Assembly (NCBI GenBank): GCA_003290165.1
Contig: QNQO01005785.1
Coordinates: 930,001-994,000, forward strand
DNA: 64,000 nt
DNA from: Berberis thunbergii
Lineage: Eukaryota; Streptophyta; Magnoliopsida; Ranunculales; Berberidaceae
Direction: 5' to 3'
Shown here: positions 36,300 to 45,854 of the stretch, piece after piece
How the letters are laid out: every line of letters starts with the position of its first letter
Numbering within the stretch: position 1 is the first letter of the stretch
Program-made: the position numbers and the translations under genes
Notes under the pieces: model-generated
Seen by the model: the letters and a program-made list of their open reading frames with translations, nothing else
Databases searched by the model: none
Told to the model about the DNA's origin: nothing

Positions 36300-38130
36300 A
36301 GAGTTGACCAAATTCTTTAAGTCGTTGTCTGCAATGACTCCCTCGGTGTTGGCGGACTAGCGCTGACTTTTGCCACCATTCCTTCAGTCTCTGTGACTTG
36401 CGCGGAGCGGGTTAGGATTTGCGTGTCAAGATCTGTTGTCGTCAGTTTCAAATTGATTAAGTTTTTCCTGGTAAGTTCAACGACCATTGTCTGTATCGAG
36501 AACAATGATCCCTGGGCGAGTCGTCGTCACTAGCGAACAAGCGCTGACCAAACTCCCACTTTCTCAGCCGTCGTGACCCACGCGGAGCGAATTAGGCTTT
36601 GGAGACCAGAAGCCATCGTCATTAGTTGCGAATTGACTAAGCTTACCTGGCCAATTCAGTGATCATCTTCTGCATCGTGAGCAATGATCCCTTGGCGAGT
36701 CATCGTCATTAGCGGACAAACGCTTGCTAGACTCCCACTTTTTCAGTCGTCGTGACCCGCGAGGAGAGGATTAGGCTTTGGGCACCAGAAGTCGTCGTTA
36801 TCAGTCGCGAATTGACTAAGCTTACCTAGCTAATTCGGTGATCATCGTCTGCATTGAGAGCAATGATCCTTTGGCGAGTCATCATCAATGGACAAACACT
36901 GACTAGACTCCCACTTCCTTAGCCATCGTGACCTGCGCGGAACGGATTAGGCTTTGGGCACTAGAAGCCTTTATCATCAGTCGCGAACTAACTAAGCTTA
37001 CTTAGCTAATTCGGCGATCGTCGTCTGCATTGAGAGCAATGATCCCTTGGTGAGTCGTTGTCATCAGCAGACAAACGCTGACTAGATTCCCACTTCTTCA
37101 GCCATTGTGAACCGTGTGGAGCGGATTAGGCTTTGGGCACCAGAAGCCGTCATTATTAGTTGTAAACTAACTAAGCTTACCTGGCTAATTTGGCAACCAT
37201 CGTCTGCATTGAGAGCAATGATCCCTTGGCGAGTCGTTGTCATCAGCGGACATGCGCTGACTGGACTCCCACTTCCTTAGCCGTCGTGACCCTCGTGGAA
37301 AGGATTAGACTTTGGGCACCAGAAGTCGTCATCATCAGTGGACATGCGCTGACTAGACTCCCACTTCCTTAGCCGTCGTGACCCATGCGGAGTGGATTAG
37401 GCTTTGGGCACCAGAAGCCGTCGTCATCAGTCGCGAATTGACTAAGCTTACCTGGCTAATTCAGCGATCATCGTTTGCATTGAGAAAAATGATCCATTGG
37501 CGAGTCTTTGTCATCGACGGACAAGCGCTGACTAAGCTCTTACTTCCTCAGCCGTCATGACCCGCGTGAAGCGGATTAGGCTTTGGGCACCAGAAGTCGA
37601 CGTCATCAGTCGTGAACTGACTAAGCTTACCTGGCTAATTCGGCGATCATCATATGTGTTGAGAGCAATGATCCCTTGGTGAGTCGTCGTCATCGACGAA
37701 CAAGCACTGACTAGACTCCCACTTCCTCAGCCATCATGACCTGCGCGAAGCGGATTAGGCTTTGGAAACCAGAAATCGTCGTCATCAGTCGTGAACTGAC
37801 TAAGCTTACCTGGCTAATTCGACGATCATCGTATGCATTGAGAGCAATGATCCCTTGGCGAGTCATCGTCATCAGCGAAAAGTGACTAGACTCCCACTTC
37901 CTCAGCTGTTGTGACCCACGCGGAGTGGATTAGGCTTTGGGTACCAAAAGTCATCGTCATCAGTCGCGAACTGACTAAGTTTAACTAGCTAATTCGACGA
38001 TCATCGTCTGCATTGAGAGCAATGATCCCTTGGTGAGTCGTCGTTATCAGCAAACAAGCGCTGACTAAACTCCCATTTCCTCAGTTGTCGTGACCCGCGC
38101 GGAGCAGATTAGACTTTGGGCTTTGAGCAA
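36300..38130. repeat. Tandem array in element A, about 178-bp unit, about 10-11 copies
   Basis: Each unit contains GAGAGCAATGATCCCTTGGC, GACTAGACTCCCACTTCCTC, GATTAGGCTTTGGGCACCAG and GACTAAGCTTACCTGGCTAA in this order. Anchors recur at about 36548, 36725, 36900, 37079, 37259, 37350 (a short unit), 37529, 37709, 37886 and 38064, giving a period of 177-180 bp with one half-unit. Units differ at many positions, so the array is not freshly expanded. Confidence 0.92.
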
Positions 38131-38299
38131 ATGTCTGAATCTGGCTGTAACCGAGGTTAACGAGGGTTGTAACGGACAACAGTGGAAGTTTTGGTAAAAG
38201 CAAAATATTTATTGATAATACGTTTTAAGATGCTCTACATTCCATGGTCGTTTTAACCCATCACCGCCGGCGTTCCAGTATGCTCCTGACCTGTTAACC

Positions 38300-38548
38300 T
38301 TAGCAACTTTGTAAGGTCCTTCCCAATTTGGATTTAGCTTTCCTGTTGTTATCGTTAGCTGTACTTTTTCCTATGGGGAACTGTTTCTCACCACTAAAAT
38401 ATGCCACTGGGCGACTATTAGGGATTAAGGCTGCTTCATCCAGTTGCATGTTGCGGAGCGTGTGAAGGAACAAGACGTTCATCGAGCTCCTAGTATCAAC
38501 CAGGGATCTTCTTACCTCCCATCTCGCAAGGGAAACCGTCACCACCAA
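38300..38548 (-). pseudogene. Retroviral-type aspartic protease remnant of element A
   Basis: The minus-strand frame reads SLVDTRSSMNVLFLHTLRNM. D-T-R-S-S stands where an active protease has D-T/S-G-S/A-S, so the catalytic triplet has lost its Gly. V-A-Y-F-S-G-E-K-Q-F-P-I-G follows, matching F-S-G-E-K-C-Y-P-V in element B. Non-functional as read. Confidence 0.65.
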
Positions 38549-38819
38549 GGCGTCATCGTGCAGGATTTGTATGCCCTAGAGTTCCTTCTGTGTGAATGCC
38601 AGCGGTGCGAATGAACCCTATTTCTGACCATGTGGTATCGGTTGTCCATCTCGTATAGCTTGAATCCTCAAGCTTCATAAAGCCCCTTTCCTGGATTTGT
38701 TGGACATTTCGAACTCTGAATGTGCTCCATAAAGCACATGTATCCTGTTGATCGAAAGCTCCCCGAGTTTGGTCCTTTTCCCGCTATTATCTCTGGATGA
38801 CGAAGCTTTGTGCTTTATT

Positions 38820-39240
38820 TGTCGAATCTAATGTGTTTTCTAGAGGATCTAGTGTCAGAAGGTTGTCAAACTCTCATTTTTGCAGACCGCTAATGAAGGT
38901 TAAGTCGGTCGTTGCGTCGTCGCATGAGTAGACATTGTTTAACTCATTGTTGAATCGGGTTAAATATGTATCGTCGGAACTTCGCTTCATCGATATGAAC
39001 GTTTGAATCATTAACTAGTCCAGGTGTGTGGGAAGAGGTCATACATCCAACTCGGGATTCAACGGTGTTGCCATGGGCACGAGGGTGCAACTGTGCTGCC
39101 CGCGCTCGAAGGGAACCGTAGGGATGGCCTGAACGCTGGACATGTCCTCTAATTTTCTTCTGTTACGTGACTTGGTGGTCACCATCTCTTTGGGATTTGG
39201 TAGGAGATGACGTTTTGTATAAAGTCAAAAACTATGTCGT
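38820..39240 (-). pseudogene. Gag remnant of element A
   Basis: Across frames the minus strand shows S-D-D-T-Y-L-T-R-F-N-N-E-L and T-D-L-T-F-I-S-G-L-Q, the gypsy gag pattern seen in B and C (V-T-R-F-N-D-E-x). Frameshifts break the ORF. Confidence 0.5.
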
Positions 39241-39260
39241 CCCCACGGACGGCGCCAAAC

Positions 39261-39929
39261 TGATGCGGTCGATTTTCATTCCATGTTTTAACCCTGTTTC
39301 TGCTGACATACACAAGTAACGCACGTGAGCCACATACCACCATGAGGTGGCTGATGACACCCCAATGCTAAAGTTAGACAGGGATCTGAGGAAGGTGTAA
39401 TGTTGTAACAAGGAATTTGTCGCGTACCTTAGTTTACCAACCTCATGTCTTATTTATAGTGCAAGGAGTCATGGTTCAACCAGGCCATCGTAGGCGTAGT
39501 TTAGGGAGGAGATCTTCTTGGAGATCCCTATCTAATTAAGAGTCGTGTTGTAGGAGGGAAGTTCCCTGTTAGCTCTGCACTCTTAGATATGTGGGAGATA
39601 GTTCCCAATCCAAGAGCAATCTGAAGAAGAGAGTTTCCCTGTGTGGAAGATACTCTGGAGTTTGCTTCCTATTTGGAAGCGGAGAGCAACTATAGTTGCC
39701 CGTCCGAAGCCGATTCTCGAGATACTTGCCTATGGGTATCGTGGATAGATGTGAGACGTGTGGGCCTAGCATGCTATGAGAGTTCATGTCTGCTTGGCGA
39801 ACTGAAGTTGAACGGGCTTAGATTCGCTTGGGTTGGATCTGTGTTGGGCCGATGCTCGGGCCCGTAGTTCCTCGAGATCATCATGACACATGTTCGGCTG
39901 AGTAGTGTGACCGTTTTTATGTATCATCA
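39261..39929 (-). repeat. 5' LTR of element A
   Basis: 669 bp, TGATGC ... TATCATCA. On the minus strand its end abuts the primer-binding-site-like GTTTGGCGCCGTCC at 39260-39245. Contains the conserved GTGAGCCACATACCACCATG block shared with B and C. Confidence 0.88.
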
Positions 39930-39934
39930 TAATG

Positions 39935-40294
39935 AATTTCTAGGGTATTTTTAATATGTGAAATAAAGAATATGCAAGTAAATAAATGTATTAAACACAT
40001 TAAATGGAACCAAAATACGTATCATTAGAAAATCAATAGGTAGTTTAAAATATCAATACATAAGTAGAAGAAGTGATAATTAGGAAATTAGGGGGTGGTT
40101 TCAAAAATCAATAAATAATTAAAAGGAAAAAATTCCAAATTTTTTAGTAGCTTATTTTTGTAATTTTTACCAAAAAAATAAATTTACGAAAAAACCTCAA
40201 AATTTTTCGATTTCCGCCATTTTTCTTTTCGTAATTTCAAAAAAACGAAAATTTCGGCGAAATTTCGTATAATTTCACGAAATCACAATCCTTG
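39935..40294. mobile_element. Y-type TIR element, copy 2, right part
   Basis: AATTTCTAGGGTATTT through GAAATCACAATCCTTG. The last bases are the inverted complement of the left end AAGGATTGTGATTTC at 34460. Confidence 0.8.
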
Positions 40295-40401
40295 TCTGAC
40301 TTAAGCATCGGAGTGCTATCGGCCGCCACAATGGTGGTATTTGGCTCATGTGTGTTGGCTGCGCAAGTCAAGGTTAAGGAGAACGTGATTTGACACCATT
40401 A
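40295..40401 (+). repeat. 5' LTR of element B, right part (U5)
   Basis: TCTGACTTAAGCATCGGAG through TTGACACCATTA corresponds to 49266-49372 of the 3' LTR. Confidence 0.9.
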
Positions 40402-40422
40402 GTTTGGCGCCATCTGTAGGGA
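40402..40422 (+). other. Primer-binding-site-like sequence of element B
   Basis: GTTTGGCGCCATCTGTAGGG lies directly after the LTR end. The TGGCGCC core would pair with a tRNA 3' end of type GGCGCCA; the tRNA species is not certain. The same core follows the LTRs of A and, degenerated, C. Confidence 0.65.
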
Positions 40423-40479
40423 ACGACAGAGTTCCTAAAAAAACTGTGATAACACCCTTCCATTATAGTCGAGAAAGAT

Positions 40480-41690
40480 GGTAACCATGAGATCTCGCAA
40501 CAATGGAAAAATCGCCGAGCCCTTGAACGCTTGAACCGGGGCAGTGTCGGCAGCTCCGGCGGTACAGGCTCCGTGGGGAGAACAACCCCGAGCCCCCGCA
40601 CCAGTGGTAGCCATGACAGACTCTACGGTAGATCGACTGATAGCCAATGTGCAACAAATCGCACAAGCGGTGGAGATATTCAGTGGAACCCTCCACCCGC
40701 CAAAGGAGACAGGGAGCCACAAAGAGCCCCGTCTCCAGAAGACACCAGATAGCGCATTTATGAGAACCACTATGCCCCCGTTAGCTCTCAGTGGACAAAA
40801 GGCAGATGAGCGACCTACGGAGACCCGACGCCTAAGGCCGAGAAACCCACCTCGCAAAACCTCCTCCGACTTGGAGCACCAATATGGATGTACTGTATAA
40901 CCTATTGACTCGATCAGGACGCTGGATAAAGCGTTTATCAATCACTTTATTGGCATCCAACGAATCAGGAAAGTCCACATTACCTGCTCACCCTCATACA
41001 TAAATCAAACGAGACACTGAGGGAGTTCGTCACCCGCTTCAATGATGAGTCAGCCCCCATCGACGGCTGTAGTGAGGACACCTCAATCACAACCTTCACC
41101 TCGAGTGTGATAAGATGCCCATTCTACAACTTTCTCACTCTCGAGCCTCCGACTGACATAGTGGACTTGCTGAAGAGCGCCCAAAAATATATCACTTTTG
41201 AGAAGATGTTAGCCGCCAAAAAGAAAGGAGAAGTTGACAAGAAACATCCCACTGGTCCCAGAGATAAAAAAAGAGGGAAAAAACATGAGGACGATGACAA
41301 AAATAAGAGGAATCAGAATGACAACAAGCAAGACTCAAGCCGACCAAGGAAAAATAAAGCCTCCAACTTCATCGGATCCAAATCCTTCACTCCCCTCAAC
41401 TCCAGCATGTCTAGCGTCATCAAAACCATTAAGAATTGGGGAGAAGTGAAGTAGCTTGCCAAACAGCGGGGAGATCCCTCCCGGCGAGATAACGACGAAG
41501 ATTGCTCCTTTTACAAGGACAACAGTCACGACACTGAGCACTGCAAGAGTCTTAAAAGCGAGGTTTAGTACTAGATCAAGAAGAAAAAACTCCAAGAATT
41601 TCTGAGCTCTAAGAAAACAGACAAGATCGATCAGGCAACGGAAAGAGAAGATGTCGTGAACGAGAAAAGAGAAATAGGCCTTTGGCATTA
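40480..41690 (+). pseudogene. Gag of element B, decayed
   Basis: An N-terminal Ala/Pro-rich segment (40544-40900) is followed by a frameshift and a second open part (about 40990-41454) with V-T-R-F-N-D-E-S-A-P-I-D-G-C-S-E-D-T-S and F-Y-N-F-L-T-L-E-P-P-T-D-I-V-D-L-L, then a Lys/Asp-rich basic stretch. Beyond the stop, C-S-F-Y-K-D-N-S-H-D-T-E-H-C is a zinc-knuckle-like CxFx(n)HxTExC motif. At least one frameshift and stops at about 40535 and 41452 break the reading frame. It is homologous to the gag pieces of A and C. Confidence 0.75.
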
Positions 41691-41929
41691 TATATGCCCT
41701 CCACGGGGTAGGCTTGGAAGGAGAGCAATCAAACAGATCCTAAAAAGAATGCTCTGCGAGATGCGAACTCAGCCTACCTACGAGGACTGACAAGTGCAGT
41801 ACGCACGTGTCCAAAACCCGATCCCATAACTGACATTCACGGATAAGGACCTCTAAGGCGTCCACGCGCCTCATAATGACGCCCTGGTCATTTTGGTCCT
41901 CATAGTGAAATGAAAGGTGAATATGTCCT

Positions 41930-42258
41930 TGGTAGACAAAGGAAGTTCTCTTAGTGTCTTGTTCCTCAATGCGTTATGCAACATGCAGCTCAAATAGTAG
42001 AACTTGACACCCACCAGTAACCCAATGACCGTGTTTAGTGGAGAAAAGTGCTACCCTGTGGAAAATATTAGACTAACAATAGTGGCGGGAGAGCCACAAC
42101 TACAGAAAGTCCTTTTCCAGGAGTTCATGGTGGTTGATGCCCCATCCACCTACAACATCATCTTGGGGAGACCTTGGCTCCATCAGATGGAGGCAGTAGT
42201 TTCTACTTTACACCAATGCATGAAGCACACTGCTAACCAGGCGGAAGGAACCATTTGA
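41930..42258 (+). pseudogene. Aspartic protease region of element B
   Basis: D-K-G-S-S-L-S-V-L-F marks the position of the active-site D-x-G-x-S. The open frame 42004-42258 then has F-S-G-E-K and the family-typical F-M-V-V-D-A-P-S-T-Y-N-I-I-L-G-R-P-W-L-H block of plant gypsy proteases. A stop lies between the two parts. No reverse-transcriptase domain follows, so the polyprotein ends here. Confidence 0.75.
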
Positions 42259-44090
42259 AGAGACCAACCTTCAACGAGAAAATGTCACTACGCAACGCTG
42301 AAATAGATAGGTTGCTAGCAATTACAGCTCGGGCCCGCAAGACAGACATATCAAAGAGTAGGTCCAAATAAGGGAGATGAATCACCCCGCAAGGACAATG
42401 AGACTTCAGTCAGTCCGAGGGGAAGACCTAATGTCTGCGAGCCAGACTGGCTGGCTAGTGCCACCTCCAAACATGACCAAACTCTTACAGACCAAAATAA
42501 AGCTCCAACAAACAAGACTCAACAAAGTAATGAGTCTGGATTCAGTGCTAAAAATGTCATCCGTCTGCCACTCTAGTTCAATAAAAAGCTAAGTAGCATC
42601 ACTTCGACAGACCGACGCCTATTCCTAAAGCTGACAACCAACGAAAAATGACTCACTTGCACAAAGTGCACTTCTTAGTGACTTCACTATCATTGGTGAA
42701 ATGTGACACTTCACCAAGGGAGCTACACAATCTGAGCCAGGACCATGCAGATCTTCTTCAAGGCCAAATTAGCTTAGTCCCCACTCAAAGTCAAACTATC
42801 TCATTGTTTTTTTTCTTTTTCAGTCTGGAAGAATTGTTCGCACAGGCTAATATGATACATATTCATTCAAGGAATAAAAAGCGAATTACAGAAAACAGAC
42901 TTATTGATTACTAAAAAAAGTTGTTATAAAGCTTTCCTGATTGACTAGTACAAACGCTTCTATACACTACAAGTATCTAAGTCCAATGCGAATATGGATC
43001 CGCTGAAACGCACGTCAAAACTTCGCTCCGCCAATCTACCTCCAGAAGAGGATTCAGAAGTGAAGGCAAAAGTACACGAAGTAGTAGGTTGCAAGTACGC
43101 ACTTGGTACTTCGCTCCATCAGTCTGCCTTGCAAGGATGATTTGAAAGTGAAGCATAAGTAGGACGATGGTGATGTCCCTCAAAAAATGGATGCCTGGGG
43201 TTATGCAGAGTTAGCACCCCAGGACCGCATGCCACGTTCACCAAAGCTCTGCTCCGCCAATCCGCATTCCAATTGTGGCATCAAGAGTGAAGCCCAGTAG
43301 ATACAGTAGGAGTAGCCACCCAAAGTTGGTTCCCAAACTTGATGGCGAGAGATGCCATGGGAGCACCGAAAGATGGATTACATACTTGACCAGTGAGGGG
43401 GAGTCCGTAACTCTTTTTTGCAATGTGAGAAGAAATTACGAGGTCCCATGAAACTAATTGGATGCTCACCCAAACAGGTGGCATCGCCCCAATAATAGGT
43501 ATTGTTAAGACTCGTTGCTACAAATGTCAGAACATTCAAAGACTCCAACAATGAAATCTTCTTTTAGCCTTTGGAGAACCCAAACCATATTTTATGGAAA
43601 GACACATTTGAGAAACATACTCTACAACGTTAATGACAACAATTGAAATAGTGAAACCGGCCTATATATAGGCGGGAGGTTCACGAAACGAGGTCACCCA
43701 ATAGTTACATCAGCATTAAATACCGTACGGAAAATAGAGAGGCAACGATTTCAATTACAATTGCACGAGTCCACATTCATTGAATTAATGGCACTGCACG
43801 AAGCCCCGTTAACTTGGGGGAGTAACTGATACTAAACGTCTCGCAATCTGCACCGTAGCGTGGCACAATGACCTCATCAACAAGGCTAGCTAACTAGTGG
43901 GCGCAAATGAGCATCAGGCCAGATTCAGCCCAACAGACGAAAAATGACTTAATGCATACTCAAACGCAAGTGACGAAAGCCTTAAGCGCCCATAGAATAT
44001 AAAGCACACCTATAGAGATATTATCAATAAATCCAAGGTATTTGCTTTATTAAAGTTCCACTATTGTTCATAAATCTGGTCAATCTATTG
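42259..44090. other. Interior of element B without gene; antisense promoter-like block
   Basis: No pol motifs. Three degenerate copies of a CTTCGCTCCGCCAATC ... AGAAGTGAAG segment occur at about 43020, 43110 and 43240. On the minus strand, near 43670, CCTATATATAGGC lies within a block similar to the antisense promoter region of element A (GTGCCATTAATTCAATGAA upstream, TTTCAATTGTTG downstream). Short minus ORFs (43238-43484) have no recognisable family. Confidence 0.45.
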
Positions 44091-44099
44091 TGATCCGGC

Positions 44100-45540
44100 T
44101 TCAAAATCAGACTTGCTGATCCGACCCCCATGTTGGAATATTAGGCGAAGTAAGTCAGGACATCCAAATCAGGTTTACACGCCCAAGGCCAAACGATGGC
44201 CTAACCTGACTAACGTTTAGTCAGTTCCGATTGATGATGACAACTTCTGGTCCGCTCTAGCGCCTAGTCAGCCAAAAATGGATAACGACGGCCTAGAAAG
44301 TGAGAATCTAGTTAGTGCTCACAACACCTAATCAAGACGGCTTGCCAGGGATTATTGTCCAACCATATAATATGGTCCCCGAACCCGACCAAAATTTAGT
44401 CAGTTATGACTGATGACGATAACGTATGGTCTGTTCTAAGATCGTAATTCGCCAAGCGCGGATGAAGATGGCTTAGAAAGTGAGAGTCTAGTTAGCACTC
44501 ATCACGCCTGATCAAGATGGCTTGCCAGGAATCATTGTCCAACCATAGATAGTGGTCCTTGAACCCGACCAAAGTTTACTCAGTGATAACTGATGACGAT
44601 AACTTTTGGTCTGCTCTAAGATCGTAGTTCGTGAAGCGCGGATGAAGATGACTTAGAAAATGAATTTCTAGTCAGTGCTCACAATGCTTGGTCAATATGG
44701 CTCGCCAGAGATCATCGTCCAACCATAGACAATGGTTGCCGAACCCGACCAAAGTTTAGTCAGTTACGACTAATGACAATAACTTTTGGTTCGCTCTAAG
44801 GCTGTAGTTCGCCAAACGCAGATGAAGATGGCTAGAAAGTTGGAGTCTAGTCAGCACTCATAACGTTTGATCAAGATGGCTTGCCAGGGATCATTGTCCA
44901 AACATAGACAATGGTCGTCAAACCCAACAAAAGTTTAGTCAGTTCCGACTAATGAAGATAACTTTTTGTCTGCTCTAAGTAATACTCCGCCAAGAGCGGA
45001 TGAAGACAACTTAGAAAGTCGGAGTCAAGTCAGGGCTCTCAACGCTCGATCAAGATGACTTGCCAGATATCATTATCCAACTACATACAATGGTCGCCGA
45101 ACCTGACCAAAGTCTTGTTAGTTGCGACTGATGACGATAACTTTTAGTTCGATCTGGGACCTTGTCCGCCAAGAACATACAAAGATGGTTTGAAAGTCCA
45201 GCCAGAGCTCATGAAGCTTAACTCAACAACTCACCGGGATCACTCCCAGATCATAAATAGTGATGCACGCACTCCACCAAGGTTTAGTCGGTTACGACTG
45301 ATGTCGATAACTTTTGGTCCACCAAGAGTGGGTGAAGATGGCCTAGAAAGTGTGACTCTAGTTAGCACTCACAGTGCCTGATCAAGACGACTCACCAAGA
45401 TCTTTGTCCTACCACTTATAGTGATGCACGAATTTGACAACAGTTTGGCCAGTTCACTTAGACTAGTAACGACAGCGGCTGGTCCGTTCTACAGTCTGGT
45501 CTACCAGGGGCGGATTACAATGGCTCAAGGAATAAAGAGT
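44100..45540. repeat. Tandem array in element B, about 177-bp unit, about 8 copies
   Basis: Units carry TTTAGTCAGTTACGACTGAT, GACGATAACTTTTGGTCTGC and CTTGCCAGGGATCATTGTCC; anchors recur at about 44236, 44412, 44593, 44772, 44949, 45129, 45301 and 45466. Read on the opposite strand, the unit is similar to that of the element A array (ATCAGTCGxxAxxTGACTAA, GACTAGACTCxCACTTxCT, CAATGATCCCTGGCxAG), as expected if both descend from one retrotransposon array, since A and B point in opposite directions. Confidence 0.9.
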
Positions 45541-45854
45541 CTGAATGATCTATTGCCAGCCAAGATTGTTCCCTCACACGGAGTTTAGCCAACTTACAAG
45601 ATTTGACCGAAACAACTTCTCGAATTCTAAATAGTACAAACCAAGATTGTTTGAACTATCGCAACGTAAATAGTAGAAACTCTCATCAATAGATCAACCC
45701 TACGGTATCCCGACTCAGCGAAATCCCTTGTTTAAAGACCAACACCATGATAAAACAAAAAAGTGCCAGCATGAAAAGTCAAAGAAAGTACAAACACAAA
45801 GTGTTACTTAACAAATCGCCTTTCATTGATGATTCGAAAATACAAAATTTACTC

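Larger units (their letters stand above)
34534..39929 (-). mobile_element. LTR element A, gypsy Tat-like, non-autonomous, nested in Y2 in the LTR of B
   Basis: 5.4 kb bounded by a perfect 5-bp duplication TAATG (34529-34533 and 39930-39934); removing it restores the Y sequence ATATATAATGAATTTC as in Y1. The right LTR is 39261-39929; the left LTR matches it for about 450 bp from 34534, then diverges. Just inside the right LTR the minus strand reads CATCAGTTTGGCGCCGTCCG, a primer-binding-site core identical to that of B. Minus-strand gag and protease remnants, a tandem array (36300-38130) and an ORF antisense to the element (35769-36137) follow. No pol genes. Confidence 0.88.

Noticed and set aside
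40374..40941. Minus-strand ORF of 168 codons over gag of element B
   Set aside because: Shadow of the plus-strand gag; the plus frame has the conserved gag motifs.
42259..44090. Reverse transcriptase or integrase domain of element B
   Set aside because: No Y-x-D-D or zinc-binding H-H-C-C pattern is readable in any frame; only short unassigned ORFs are present.
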